From the NCBI GenBank assembly GCA_022826485.1, contig JAJDUU010000006.1, positions 62,001 to 126,000 on the forward strand: DNA of 64,000 nt, given 5' to 3'. The DNA comes from Chloroflexota bacterium. GTDB taxonomy: Bacteria; Chloroflexota; UBA11872. Below, piece after piece: positions 17,753 through 26,851 of this stretch. Within the stretch, counting starts at the first letter, position 1. Each line of letters starts with the position of its first letter. The notes below the pieces were generated by a model that did no database searches, was not told where the DNA came from, and saw only the letters and a program-made list of their open reading frames with translations. The translations under genes were made by a program, and so were the position numbers.

Positions 17753-18108
17753 GGGGATGCCGGGTTTCGACAGAAGTCCGAGGTCCGCTGCTGCAGGTCG
17801 AGCATGCCGTCACGCTCGAAAAAAAGGCGGCAAACCTAGTAACTGGCGAGCAAGAAGCGCTCCCACTCGCGGCCTAAGCGCCGTGACGTCTGCCCGGCTC
17901 GTGCCTAGCGGGTCGGAACAGGCGCCAACACCCTAGGCTGCGCCGGCAGAGGCGTCCGCATATGCCGGCTAAGACACGCGGACTGGTCGGATTGCCCGCG
18001 GCCGAACGGTGGGCAAGCCGGCGAGAAACATAGCGATCGGCTATGCCTGTAGACGCGGCGGGGTGACGGCATCTGGACGGGGCGTTCGACTCGCCCCCAT
18101 CTCCACCA
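17753..18108 (+). ncRNA. ssrA: tmRNA (transfer-messenger RNA)
   Basis: A complete one-piece tmRNA of about 356 nt. The 5' end GGGGATGCCGGGTTTCGACAG is the classical tmRNA start. The 3' end ...GGGGCGTTCGACTCGCCCC, CATCTCCACCA closes a 7-bp acceptor stem with it (one G-U pair) and encodes CCA. The tag frame at 17827-17877 reads AANLVTGEQEALPLAA then TAA, ending in the hydrophobic A-L-x-L-A-A degron type. It rescues stalled ribosomes together with SmpB, encoded immediately upstream. Confidence 0.96.
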
Positions 18109-18138
18109 TGGCGGGCGGCGTCTGCCTACAATCGCGGC

Positions 18139-18606
18139 GTGAGCCGTCCCGCCCCGCCGGACAAGCACTTCACCGCCACCGCATTCTTGGTGCGCGACGG
18201 CAAGGTGCTGCTGGTGAACCATCGCAAGCTCAAGCGGTGGCTCCCTGTCGGCGGCCACATTGAAGCCGGCGAGGACCCGGCGCAGGCCCTGCGGCGCGAG
18301 GTGCGCGAGGAGGTCGGCCTCGACATTGCGGTCGTGGCGGATACCCTGCCCGTCCACAGCCACGACGTGCAGGGGTTGCCCCGCCCCGAGACGATTCTGC
18401 TGGAGACCATTGAACCCGGGCATTTCCACATCGACCTCATCTACTTCGGGCACGCCGTCGGCGGCGAGCCGCGCCTGGACCCGACCGAGCACAGCGAGCA
18501 GCGCTGGTTCTCGGCCCAGGACCTCGGGGCGCCCGAAATCAGCGAGGACGTGCGCCTGCTTGGACGACGCGCCATCCAGTCCCTGACGCCCGAGTCTTCG
18601 CGGTGA
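18139..18606 (+). CDS. NUDIX hydrolase
   Basis: A 155-residue protein with a full Nudix box in GGHIEAGEDPAQALRREVRE followed by EVGL. FTATAFLVRDGKVLLVNHRKLKRWLP before it and HIDLIYFGHAV after it are common in NTP-type members. Substrate unknown. GTG start at 18139; its TGA overlaps the GTG of the next gene (GTGA), suggesting coupling. Confidence 0.88.
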   Translation: MSRPAPPDKHFTATAFLVRDGKVLLVNHRKLKRWLPVGGHIEAGEDPAQALRREVREEVGLDIAVVADTLPVHSHDVQGLPRPETILLETIEPGHFHIDLIYFGHAVGGEPRLDPTEHSEQRWFSAQDLGAPEISEDVRLLGRRAIQSLTPESSR

Positions 18607-19280
18607 GACGCCGCTTCGAGTTTGCGTTTCAGGCGCCCGTGGCGCGCCCGAACGGGCTGCAGGCCACCGACGACGGCCTGTGGATCGCCGATCAGGACGA
18701 GGGGCGCGCCTTTTTGGTGGCGCCCGACGGCGGCGAAGTCCTCCGGTCGTTCCGCACCGGCGCGGGGAAGTCGAGCGGGGTGGCCTACGGCCACGGGGCG
18801 CTCTGGATGTGCTCCAACGGCCTGCCGGTCACGCGTCCGGCGACGGCGGTTGACACGGCGCACACCCGCATCGTCAAGACCGACCCGCACACGGGCGCGA
18901 TGCTGGCGCAGTTCCGCGTGCCGGGTGACAGCGACGTGCACGGTCTGGAGTGGACGGCGGAGGGCCTGTGGCTGACGACGCTCGATCAGCGCGCCCTGAC
19001 GCTGCTCGACGCCGACACCCTCGCGCCGCGCCGCACCGTCCCCGTTCCGCTGGACCGCGCCCACGGTCTGGGTTGGGATGGCAGCGCGCTGTGGTGCGCC
19101 TTCACCTCCGATCGGATCGTGCTGCGGCTCGATGCGCGGAATGGCAGCGTGCTTGAGCGCTTGGACCTTGGTGGCGAGGCGTTCGAGCCGCACGGGCTCA
19201 CCATGCGGCAGGACCGGTTATGGATCTGCGACGCGGTTACCGGCGCCGTTTGGCGGGCGCGCGCGCCTGCCGAGGGATAG
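18603..19280 (+). CDS. beta-propeller protein (SMP-30/NHL-like)
   Basis: A 225-residue protein with repeated propeller blades: GLQATDDGLWIADQDEGRAFLVAPDGG, GLEWTAEGLWLTTLDQRALTLLDADT, GLGWDGSALWCAFTSDRIVLRLDARNG and GLTMRQDRLWICDAVTGAVWR. This resembles SMP-30/gluconolactonase-like or glutamine-cyclotransferase-like propellers. No signal peptide, so cytosolic. The 3' end overlaps the convergent methyltransferase gene by about 44 nt. Activity unknown. Confidence 0.7.
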   Translation: MRRRFEFAFQAPVARPNGLQATDDGLWIADQDEGRAFLVAPDGGEVLRSFRTGAGKSSGVAYGHGALWMCSNGLPVTRPATAVDTAHTRIVKTDPHTGAMLAQFRVPGDSDVHGLEWTAEGLWLTTLDQRALTLLDADTLAPRRTVPVPLDRAHGLGWDGSALWCAFTSDRIVLRLDARNGSVLERLDLGGEAFEPHGLTMRQDRLWICDAVTGAVWRARAPAEG

Positions 19281-19854
19281 GCCGCCGCCGTGGGAGGGGC
19301 GTCGGGTCCGTGACCGGCACGGCGTGGATGTACCAGTATCGCGAGCGATTTCCCGCCGCATCGCTATCCATCAGACCGATGAGCTCGCGAATGCTGAAGG
19401 TGCCGCGCATGCATTGGGACACCTCGGCGCCCGTGAGGCTGCGAAACGGGGAGTCATGCGTCCTGAAATCCGCCAGCGTGCCCATGACCGCCACGCCGGT
19501 GGATCGCAGCATGCGCTGAAACTCCCGCAGGGCGCGGCGGATGCGCTCGTTTCCGTCGGCCCCGAGCACCTGCAGCAGCCCGAAGCTATACACGGCGTCG
19601 AACGCGTCCGTCGCGAACGGCGCCCGCTCCGGGTCGGCTCGCACGTACCAGACATTCGGGTGCCGGGGCGCGCGCGACAGGGCCTCGGCGTCGCGATCCA
19701 TGGCGATCACGCGCGCACCGGCGGCCAGTTCGACCGTGGCGCGGGCGGCGCCGCAACCCGCGTCCAGAATCAGCCGCGCGGGGCGGAGCACCGCCATCCC
19801 GCGGGCGAGCACCGACACTTGGGATTCCGAGTTAGCAGCGGGCAAGCCAGGCAT
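19237..19854 (-). CDS. class I SAM-dependent methyltransferase
   Basis: A 205-residue protein with SAM motif I LILDAGCGAARATVELA, the acidic end of strand 2 in VIAMDRD, and AFDAVYSFGLLQVLG as motif IV. The substrate is not evident. The ATG at 19854 overlaps the end of lipM by 23 nt, so the two are probably translated together. Confidence 0.82.
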   Translation of the reverse strand: MPGLPAANSESQVSVLARGMAVLRPARLILDAGCGAARATVELAAGARVIAMDRDAEALSRAPRHPNVWYVRADPERAPFATDAFDAVYSFGLLQVLGADGNERIRRALREFQRMLRSTGVAVMGTLADFRTHDSPFRSLTGAEVSQCMRGTFSIRELIGLMDSDAAGNRSRYWYIHAVPVTDPTPLPRRRPIPRQARAPAKRRR

Positions 19855-20611
19855 CGTGCCCGTACCGTACCCCGACCAGCTCGTCGCAGCGATTTCGCTC
19901 GTCGGGCGTCAGCGCACCGGGCTCGGGGGCAACCTGCAAGCGGTCCGCGAATCCCTGGGCGAGCGCCTGCACCAGCGCGCCGATGGTCATTGGCTCCGGC
20001 AAGACGTCACGTAGTCCTGGGAGTGGCGCCCTGGGCGCCGGCGTGCCGGTGAGACGGTGAATGTCGGGATCGTGCGACATCACCAGGCTGCCGTGCTGGA
20101 GCACGCCGCCGTGCACTCGGCCCTGGGCGCTCGCCACCATCTTGCGTCGCCCGACCCAGAGTTCGTGCGTGCTCGGCGAGGCAAAGCAGAGCCCTGGCAG
20201 CGTCTCCTCCGGGGCATGCGCCGCCGCGCCGGACTGCGGCGCCAACCCGAGGGCCTCCAGTCCGGCAACCAGCCCCTCGGTCATGGCGGAGTACGACGCC
20301 CGGACGCCGCCTCGCACGATCTGGTGCCGGCGCGGAACCGCGACCGCATAGGTGAGCTCGTCGCCGTGAAGCAGCGCCCCGCCGCCGGTGATCCGTCGCA
20401 CGATGTCGATGCCGAGCTGCCGCGCCAGCGGCCGGTCGACGAGTTGCAGCGGCTGGTGATAGCCGAGGGACAGGGCGCGCGGCCACCAGGTATAGAAGCG
20501 CAGCGTGGGCGGCGCCCTGCCGCTCTGCACGGCTTCGGCGATGGCCTGATCGACCGCCATATTCCGCGCCCCGGCTGCCGGCGGATCAACGAGCAGCCGC
20601 CACGTCTCCAT
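19832..20611 (-). CDS. lipM: octanoyltransferase LipM / lipoate-protein ligase family
   Basis: A 259-residue BPL/LPL-fold protein. RRITGGGALLHGDELTYAV is the acyl-binding motif; GLCFASPSTHELWVGRRKMVASAQ supplies the LipM-type catalytic Cys (Cys142) and conserved Lys. LipM transfers octanoyl from octanoyl-ACP to GcvH or E2 subunits. A lipoate ligase role is possible, but Cys142 favours LipM. ATG start at 20611. Confidence 0.85.
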   Translation of the reverse strand: METWRLLVDPPAAGARNMAVDQAIAEAVQSGRAPPTLRFYTWWPRALSLGYHQPLQLVDRPLARQLGIDIVRRITGGGALLHGDELTYAVAVPRRHQIVRGGVRASYSAMTEGLVAGLEALGLAPQSGAAAHAPEETLPGLCFASPSTHELWVGRRKMVASAQGRVHGGVLQHGSLVMSHDPDIHRLTGTPAPRAPLPGLRDVLPEPMTIGALVQALAQGFADRLQVAPEPGALTPDERNRCDELVGVRYGHDAWLARC

Positions 20612-20661
20612 GCGAGCTGGGTCCTTTCGTCGCGGGTGCCGGCGTCTAGAATGACAGCACA

Positions 20662-20733
20662 GCCCCCGTAGCTCAGTGGATAGAGCGCCGGCCTCCGGAG
20701 CCGGGCGCGCGCGTTCGAATCGCGCCGGGGGTA
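20662..20733 (+). tRNA. tRNA-Arg (anticodon CCG)
   Basis: The cloverleaf begins GCCCCCGTAGCTCAGTGGAT. The acceptor arm pairs GCCCCCG with CGGGGGT (one G-T), the D arm is GCTC..GAGC, and the anticodon stem CCGGC/GCCGG encloses loop CTCCGGA with anticodon CCG. The T arm GCGCG-TTCGAAT-CGCGC is perfect. CCA is not encoded (ACCGG follows). Confidence 0.95.
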
Positions 20734-20741
20734 CCGGCAGC

Positions 20742-21257
20742 CTAGCCCGGCGGCGTCACGCCGTCCTCGTCGGCGGACGGTCGCGGCGCCGACGGCCGGC
20801 GTTCGCGCAGACTGTCAATCACCAGCAGGATGAGCCCCGCGCCGATGGCGAGGTCCGCAAGGTTCAAGAAGCCGATGAACGGCGTGATGTTGAGGTAGTC
20901 GAACACCGCGCCCAACCGCAAGCGGTCGATGACGTTCCCAACCGCGCCGCCGAGCAGCAAGGCAAAGGCGGTCACCAGCCACCACCGTTGCGGCGGGCGG
21001 GCGGCCACGTAGACGATGAAGCCAAGCGCGATGGCCACGGTGGCCGCCAATATCGGCGCGGGATGGTCGCTGAGCCAGCCAAAGTTGATGCCAGGATTGC
21101 TCACCCGCCGCAGGGTGAATAGCGGGCCAACAGTGGCGCCGCCACGTGGAAGCACTGCGTCCACGATGAGCTTGATCGCCTGATCGAGTCCGGTAACGGT
21201 GAGGCCCAGGCCGAACGTCCACAGTCGTGCATGCCGGGCGTGGAGGCGGCTAGACAT
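20742..21257 (-). CDS. lspA: lipoprotein signal peptidase II
   Basis: LspA cleaves prolipoprotein signal peptides in the membrane. The 171-residue, four-helix protein has TGLDQAIKL, RVSNPGINFGWL, LLGGAVGNVIDRLRLGAVFDYL and FLNLADLAIGAG, placing the catalytic Asp pair at about D120 and D135. The adjacent minus-strand cyclophilin has a lipobox and is a likely substrate. ATG start at 21257. Confidence 0.94.
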   Translation of the reverse strand: MSSRLHARHARLWTFGLGLTVTGLDQAIKLIVDAVLPRGGATVGPLFTLRRVSNPGINFGWLSDHPAPILAATVAIALGFIVYVAARPPQRWWLVTAFALLLGGAVGNVIDRLRLGAVFDYLNITPFIGFLNLADLAIGAGLILLVIDSLRERRPSAPRPSADEDGVTPPG

Positions 21258-21418
21258 TGGGTCCCTCCATCGCGACGCGCCGCGTCACGCCGGATCTGCG
21301 CGCCGCGGGTCGCTCGTCACGGATCATGGGCGCCGCCGCCGGCGCTTAGCGAGAGTCCGGCCGGCGGTCCCGAATCACCAGGAGGCATGTGGCGGCAGCC
21401 CGTGCCAGCGCGCCCGCT

Positions 21419-22135
21419 TTAGCCGTCGCGGATCTCGATGGACGTGATGGTGATGGTTTCTTGCGGCTTGGACATCTCGCCGGTGCCAGACCGTCCAACG
21501 GGGACCGCCTCGATCTTGGCCAGCGTGTCCTCGCCGTCGACCATTTGCCCGAAGAGCGAATAGTCCGGCGAAAGGCGGCCGAGGGCGGTGAGGTCGTCAA
21601 ACACGATGAAGAACTGCGAGCCGTTGGAATCCGGCCGACCTGTGTTGGCCATGGCGAGGCTCCCGCGAACATAGGCGCGCCGGGGCGGCTCGATGGCGAA
21701 GCTATAGCCCGGCCCGCCGGTGCCAAGGCCCGTGGGATCCCCGCTCTGGGCCATAAACCGCGGAATCAGCCGGTGGAACACCACGCCGTCGTAGTACCGG
21801 TTGCGCGCTAGCACGACGAAGTTGTTGACGGCCAAGGGGGCCTCCGCCGGCAGCAACTCGAAGGTCATTTGGCCGAGATTCGTGGTTACGACGGCGGTAT
21901 ATGGCAACTCGGGATCGATCTGCATCTCGGGATAGGTCTCGTAGGTCAACACGCGCTCCTGAGGTTCTGCTGTCGGTTCAGACTCGCGTGCGGGCGGCGC
22001 CTCGGATTCGCCACAGGCCGCCACTGCGAGAATCCCCAGTACGAGCAAGGCTCGGACGACGGCCGCCACCGCTACACGCTGCCTCGGTGTCACACCCGCA
22101 ATTCTAACCGTTTGGGCGCGGTTGCCCCGATCCAT
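21419..22135 (-). CDS. lipoprotein peptidyl-prolyl cis-trans isomerase (cyclophilin)
   Basis: A 238-residue protein. The signal peptide ends in a lipobox (LGILAVAAC, Cys41), followed by an acidic/Pro linker and a compact bacterial cyclophilin domain: YTAVVTTNLGQMTFELLPAEAP, YYDGVVFHRLIPRFMAQSGDP, GYSFAIEPP, GSLAMANTGRPDSNGSQFFIV and FGQMVDGEDTL. The catalytic Arg is in FHRLIPRFM. Predicted to fold proteins outside the membrane. The ATG at 22135 is chosen because the frame upstream lacks family features. Confidence 0.92.
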   Translation of the reverse strand: MDRGNRAQTVRIAGVTPRQRVAVAAVVRALLVLGILAVAACGESEAPPARESEPTAEPQERVLTYETYPEMQIDPELPYTAVVTTNLGQMTFELLPAEAPLAVNNFVVLARNRYYDGVVFHRLIPRFMAQSGDPTGLGTGGPGYSFAIEPPRRAYVRGSLAMANTGRPDSNGSQFFIVFDDLTALGRLSPDYSLFGQMVDGEDTLAKIEAVPVGRSGTGEMSKPQETITITSIEIRDG

Positions 22136-22355
22136 CAAACCGTCGCGTCGAGGGAATCCAATGTCACCGGTGTGGTAGCTTGACTGCCGCATACACTGGT
22201 GAGTGGCAGCGTTACAGTTGGGCGTCGCGTTTGCGCAGGCAATCGAGTCGCAATTCGGTGGAAAATTGGAAGGCGTAGAGCAGGCGCCCGACGCGCTCGG
22301 TCGTACGACGCGGCGTCGCTCGGCTCCTGCGGAAGCGGGCGCAAAGGAGATTCGA

Positions 22356-23915
22356 ATGCGGAAGCCAAGGTGGTGGCGCCGGAGCCTCGTCGTCCTGGCA
22401 ATCGCGGTCGGCGCCTTCATGGCGCTGCCGGTCGCACACGCGCAGCAGGTCTTTGTGCCCGGTGCGGTCGTGGCGCTGGAGGGCACGCCGCATCTTTGGA
22501 TTGCCGACGACCAGGGCGTCCTGCACTGGGGCGGCGATACCCGCGCGCTGTCCGGCCGGAACATCAACTGGAACGCTCGCACCGAGGTCAGCTTGGAAGG
22601 CTTGCGCGCGCTGCCCAAGGGCGATCCGTGGCTTTCGGCGGGGCTGCTGAAACAGGGTGATCCGATCTATCTGGTCAAGTGGGAAACCAATTGGCCGCAG
22701 CCGCGTTTGTTCCACATTCAATCCATCCCTGACGTGGAGATCTTCGGCATCAACGAAACCAACTACGGCAAATTCGTGCTGGACGTCGCCACCTGGGAGG
22801 CGCGCTACGGTATGTCCGTGGCCGGTCTCCAGCGAGCGGAGCTGCCACCCGCCGTGCCGTCGGCGGGCATGGCGCCCGTGGCGCCACCGACCCCAGGGGT
22901 CGCGGCCTCGGCCGATATCCCCTTCCAGAGCATTTCCGGGTATGACGGCGGCGGTGGAATCCTCAACCTGCCGCGCGGCCCGGTCAGGCTGAAGCTCGAA
23001 TTCGGCGGCTGGGGCAGCGCGCCCGTGACGGTTATCTACCGGTTCGGCGCCGAGGCGCCGGTCCGATTGATTGACAACCAGCGGGTACCGTTCTACCAGG
23101 AGATTGACCTGAACATTTCGCATGCCGGGCCGTACACGTTCAACGTTGACTCGGTCCGAGATTGGCGCATCTGGATTGGCCTCGAGCCGGGGCTGCCATC
23201 CGTGCCGCAGCCGCTCGTTGACTGCCGGACCAATATTCGGTGGCACAAGGCGGAGGAAGGCGTCCTTCGCGCACGCTACGACTGCGGCGGCACTCTGTTG
23301 GACGGTACCTCCTATTCGAAAGTCAACACCGACGAGAAGCATTGGGTCGTTTGGCACGTCGAAAGCAGATTTCTTGCAGTGACCGCGACGGGTTCCCCGG
23401 TCAAGGCCGGCGACCCGGACGTCACCTACCAGGTCATCAGGGGCTTCAACAGTCGTACCGGACAGTTGACCTTGCCGGCGGGTCGGGTCACGCTCATGCT
23501 TGAGTACGGCAACTGGGGCCGGGCGCCCATCTCGGTGACCTATCGAACGCCGGGCGGCCAGCACGTCCGCTTGCTCGATTCCGTGCGAGTTCCCTTCAAT
23601 AGCAGTTGGACGATCGACGTTCCGCAGGCTGGCGCACACTCGTTCCAGGTTGACGCACAGGGCTCCTGGCGCCTGTGGGTGGGCGTTGATGTCGGGTCGG
23701 CAACCACACAACTCAGGGCTGTCGAGGAGCCTGTGTCCGGTTGCAGCGCGACTCAGGACTGGAAGCTGACTGACGGCGTATATCGGGCGCGATTCAAGTG
23801 TCCGGACTTCATTCTGTACGGTGCGCACTATCCGGGGCTGTCCACCCCAACGGGGATTTGGGTGGTCTGGATGGAAGAGTCCGACTTCCACTCCGTCACA
23901 TTCCACGCGAAGTAG
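22356..23915 (+). CDS. secreted protein with two tandem ~160-residue repeats, function unknown
   Basis: A 519-residue exported protein. The ATG at 22356 has AAAGGAGA just upstream and begins a signal peptide (WWRRSLVVLAIAVGAFMALPVAHA|Q region). Residues 30-160 form a domain with LFHIQSIPDVEIFGINETNYGKF. Two repeats follow (about 188-345 and 355-519), each with LxLPxGxVxLxLEYGxWGxAPxxVxYR, a VPF/DV core, WRLWVGVD-type ends, and a Cys-containing strand block (VLRARYDC / VYRARFKC) ending in WVVW. I do not recognise the family; the beta-rich layout suggests a surface binding or sensing role. Confidence 0.75.
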   Translation: MRKPRWWRRSLVVLAIAVGAFMALPVAHAQQVFVPGAVVALEGTPHLWIADDQGVLHWGGDTRALSGRNINWNARTEVSLEGLRALPKGDPWLSAGLLKQGDPIYLVKWETNWPQPRLFHIQSIPDVEIFGINETNYGKFVLDVATWEARYGMSVAGLQRAELPPAVPSAGMAPVAPPTPGVAASADIPFQSISGYDGGGGILNLPRGPVRLKLEFGGWGSAPVTVIYRFGAEAPVRLIDNQRVPFYQEIDLNISHAGPYTFNVDSVRDWRIWIGLEPGLPSVPQPLVDCRTNIRWHKAEEGVLRARYDCGGTLLDGTSYSKVNTDEKHWVVWHVESRFLAVTATGSPVKAGDPDVTYQVIRGFNSRTGQLTLPAGRVTLMLEYGNWGRAPISVTYRTPGGQHVRLLDSVRVPFNSSWTIDVPQAGAHSFQVDAQGSWRLWVGVDVGSATTQLRAVEEPVSGCSATQDWKLTDGVYRARFKCPDFILYGAHYPGLSTPTGIWVVWMEESDFHSVTFHAK

Positions 23916-23938
23916 CTCGCCCGCAGCCGTGAGCGATG

Positions 23939-23970
23939 TCAGGCCCGGCGCCCGAGGGGGCCGGGCCTGA
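23939..23970. terminator. bidirectional hairpin terminator between convergent genes
   Basis: An 11-bp perfect stem, TCAGGCCCGGC pairing with GCCGGGCCTGA around a 10-nt loop, lies in the 62-nt gap between the secreted-protein gene and the convergent M20D gene. It has no clear T-run, but its position fits a shared terminator. Confidence 0.65.
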
Positions 23971-23977
23971 CCGTCGG

Positions 23978-25315
23978 CTAGTCCTGGTTCGCCCAGCGCT
24001 CCTCGCACATCACGCCGCGCTGGTAGGCCAGGTATTCCTCCCGCGTCATCAGCGGCTCGAACTCATCCACGATGCGCCGCGCGGCGCTCCCGCCGTCGCC
24101 CAGCAGGTCCACGGCCATCCAGGCCAGCGCCTTCGCCGGCTCCACATAGGCCATCTGCGCATCGACGATGTCCCAGTCGGTGGCGTGATTGACGCCCGTG
24201 GCCCCCGCCATGCTGGGGTGCAGGGCTGGCATGATGTGGGACACGTCGCCCATGTCCGTCGATCCGGTGCGGTGGCCCAGCCGCCTGATGCCATCCTCGC
24301 CGTGCGTATCTCGCTGATTGGCGAGGAACAGCTCGGCCATGGCGCCGTTGTTGACCAGCGGCAGATAGCCCGGCAACGTGAGAATCTCGACTTGGGCGTC
24401 CAGGGCCATGGCGCCCGCTCGCAGGGCGCGATCGACCGTGGCCGATGCTGCGTCGATGACGTCGGTCGTCTTGCCTCGCACGTAGGTCTCTAGCCGAACG
24501 TCGGCGGGAATCACGTTCACCAGGTCGCCGCCGTGGGTGATGATCGGGTGCACGCGCACGGCGTCCTCGTCCCGAAACGTCTCGCGCAGCGCGTTGATAC
24601 CGGCCATGCCGAGTTGCGCGGCGTAGAGCGCGTTCACGCCCCGCTCGGGCGCCGCGCCCGCGTGCGACGCCACGCCGACATAGCGGATCTGCTTGACCAC
24701 GCAGCCGTTGTTCGAGGCGGTGACGGCCGCCATGCCATTGTCGTCCGGCTGGGCGTGGGTATGGATCATCATGGCCAGATCGACGTCGTCGAACTCGCCG
24801 CGGGCGATCAGCTCGGGCTTGCCGCCCAAGAACTCGAGCTCACCCGCAAGCTGCAGACCGTGACGGTATTCGACCTCGACATATTCCTCCGCCGGCACCG
24901 CCATCAGCACAATCGTGCCGCTCAGCTCTCGGTGCACCCGTGGATCGCTGAGCGCCGCGGCGGCGCCCATGAGGCCCGCGATTTGCGCGTTGTGCCCGCA
25001 GGCGTGCGCGGCATGGGTGGCCGGGTCTTCGCGTGGATGCCCCGGCACCGTCAGGGCGTCAAGCTCGCCGATGAGCGCCAACGTGGGACCCGGACGTCCA
25101 GTCTCGATGCGTGCCGAGACGCCGGTGATCGCCAGGCCCGTGCGGTGGTCCAACTCGAGTTCGCCAAAGGTCTGCGCCACCAGCGCGGCGGTCTCGAACT
25201 CCTTAAAGCCCAGCTCGGGTCGGTCCATGATGGTTTCGCCGATCCCGATGATCTCGTCCCGCCGATCGTCGATCGCGTCCGCCACGCGCTGTTTCAGGTC
25301 TGCGATAGTGGTCAT
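23978..25315 (-). CDS. M20D-type amidohydrolase (AbgB/aminobenzoyl-glutamate or N-acyl amino acid hydrolase-like)
   Basis: A 445-residue metallopeptidase-fold protein. Zinc-ligand landmarks are GELDAL, HACGHNAQIAGLMGAA, VPAEEYVE, MIHTHAQ and a late GSTDMGDVSHIMPALHP. The dimerisation domain has GVASHAGAAPERGVNALYAAQL. This matches the AbgB-like branch of M20D, which removes acyl or aminobenzoyl groups. The ATG at 25315 opens MTTIADLKQRV. It lies downstream of an MFS gene by about 40 nt, so the pair may import and hydrolyse one substrate. Confidence 0.87.
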   Translation of the reverse strand: MTTIADLKQRVADAIDDRRDEIIGIGETIMDRPELGFKEFETAALVAQTFGELELDHRTGLAITGVSARIETGRPGPTLALIGELDALTVPGHPREDPATHAAHACGHNAQIAGLMGAAAALSDPRVHRELSGTIVLMAVPAEEYVEVEYRHGLQLAGELEFLGGKPELIARGEFDDVDLAMMIHTHAQPDDNGMAAVTASNNGCVVKQIRYVGVASHAGAAPERGVNALYAAQLGMAGINALRETFRDEDAVRVHPIITHGGDLVNVIPADVRLETYVRGKTTDVIDAASATVDRALRAGAMALDAQVEILTLPGYLPLVNNGAMAELFLANQRDTHGEDGIRRLGHRTGSTDMGDVSHIMPALHPSMAGATGVNHATDWDIVDAQMAYVEPAKALAWMAVDLLGDGGSAARRIVDEFEPLMTREEYLAYQRGVMCEERWANQD

Positions 25316-25358
25316 GGCGCCTCCGGGGCTTGGCCGTTGGGCTGAACGGCGGACCGAT

Positions 25359-26711
25359 TCAGTGTGCCAGCCGCGGGTCCTCGGCGCTGGCCGCGCCCTC
25401 GCGCTGCGGATCTTCGGCGGGGACAAAGCCCTGTGCCACCCGGGCCATCAGCACGCTGCCCACCGCGGCCAAACCGAGCGCCGAGGCGAAGGCCGCCAGC
25501 GGTCCGCCGGCCACGAGCACCACGGCGCCGAGCAGAGGTCCGGCGATGCCCAGAACCCCCAGGATGAGCCAAAAGCTGCTGGCGAACGCATCCACGTCCT
25601 CGGGTCGCGCCAGTGAGGCCAGCGAGGTCTGCCAGCCCACATCGCCGGCCGCGAAATTCAGCCCGATGGCCGCGTACGCCGGCACCAGGAGCCACAGGTT
25701 GTCCACCTGGATGGCCACGATGAAAAGCGCGGCGACTACCAGCTTGAGCAGCGTGGACATCCACACCACGAATGGCCCCGAACGCCGATCGCTCACGGCG
25801 CCCCAGAGCAGATAGCCCGCTGCCCAGGTGACGCCCTGGACGAGCGCCAGCACGCCGACGATCGTGAAGGACGCGTCAAACGTGTCCACCAGCACCACGG
25901 CGATGGTCGGCTGGATCAGCAAGTCGCCGAACAACGCCACGTTCGAGCTGGCCGTGTAGCTGCGAAACCGGCGATTCGCCAGCGTCTGCCGAAACATGCG
26001 CCATGGGGGTGGACGGACCGTCGGAGTGCGGGGCCGTGCGCGGATGCGAAACAGGGCAAGTGCCCCCGCGGCGCCGACGATTGCGCCGCCGGCGAACACC
26101 GGGCCGTAGCCCACCGCGTCCATCAGCCTCCCTGCCACGGGCGACACCAGCAGGACCACCACCGCCATGGCGGCCTGCCCCGCGCCGATGAACCGACCGC
26201 GCAGACGGGCGGGAAACGCAGCCTGCGTCACGCCCACGTAGAGCGGGACGCCCATCATCGCGATGATCGACCAGATCAGGAGCATGAGGAGAAACGGCCC
26301 CGCGTCGTCGATGAACAGCGCGGCGACTAGCACCAGGCGCCCGATGGTCCAGAGCACCGCGACCGCGCGAGCCGGCTGGACGCCGCGAAGAAGATAGGGG
26401 CCGGCGATTGCCAGGATCCCGCCGATGAACTGCACCGCAACGGTCAGCGCCACGGTGAACTCGTCGCCGCCGATCCGGCGAACCACGACCGCCATGTAGC
26501 TCCCGACGCTGCCGACGAAGACCCCCGCCAGAATCCAGTGGGTCAGGGTGGCGCGGAAGTTGCGGCGGACATCCGGGGCGAGCCCCGCGTTCAGGTCGGC
26601 GATGCCCGGCAAACGCAGCGGCATGCGCCTGACCGTGGCGGCCACACGATCCAGAGGCGCAGACGGCGCGCGACGTGCTTTCACCGGCCCCGCAGGAGGC
26701 ATCACCCGCAC
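25359..26711 (-). CDS. MFS transporter
   Basis: A 450-residue protein with about twelve membrane helices starting at ATLTHWILAGVFVGSVGSYMAVV and an intracellular FPARLRGRFIGAGQAA loop typical of MFS exporters and permeases. Substrate unknown. The longest frame starts at GTG 26711; ATG 26624 (MPLRLPG) is equally plausible and loses no membrane segment. Same strand and close to the M20D gene. Confidence 0.82.
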   Translation of the reverse strand: MRVMPPAGPVKARRAPSAPLDRVAATVRRMPLRLPGIADLNAGLAPDVRRNFRATLTHWILAGVFVGSVGSYMAVVVRRIGGDEFTVALTVAVQFIGGILAIAGPYLLRGVQPARAVAVLWTIGRLVLVAALFIDDAGPFLLMLLIWSIIAMMGVPLYVGVTQAAFPARLRGRFIGAGQAAMAVVVLLVSPVAGRLMDAVGYGPVFAGGAIVGAAGALALFRIRARPRTPTVRPPPWRMFRQTLANRRFRSYTASSNVALFGDLLIQPTIAVVLVDTFDASFTIVGVLALVQGVTWAAGYLLWGAVSDRRSGPFVVWMSTLLKLVVAALFIVAIQVDNLWLLVPAYAAIGLNFAAGDVGWQTSLASLARPEDVDAFASSFWLILGVLGIAGPLLGAVVLVAGGPLAAFASALGLAAVGSVLMARVAQGFVPAEDPQREGAASAEDPRLAH

Positions 26712-26851
26712 CGTGCGGGCGATGGCATCGTACTCGGTCCGACGCCAACCTAGGCGGCGGCTTCTTGCCTAATCGCGGGCCCGGGTGGTCGGCGCTCGTC
26801 GCCGGATCTGACCGTTTGACCCCGCCGCCGGCGGCGCGCCAAGGGGCGGGC

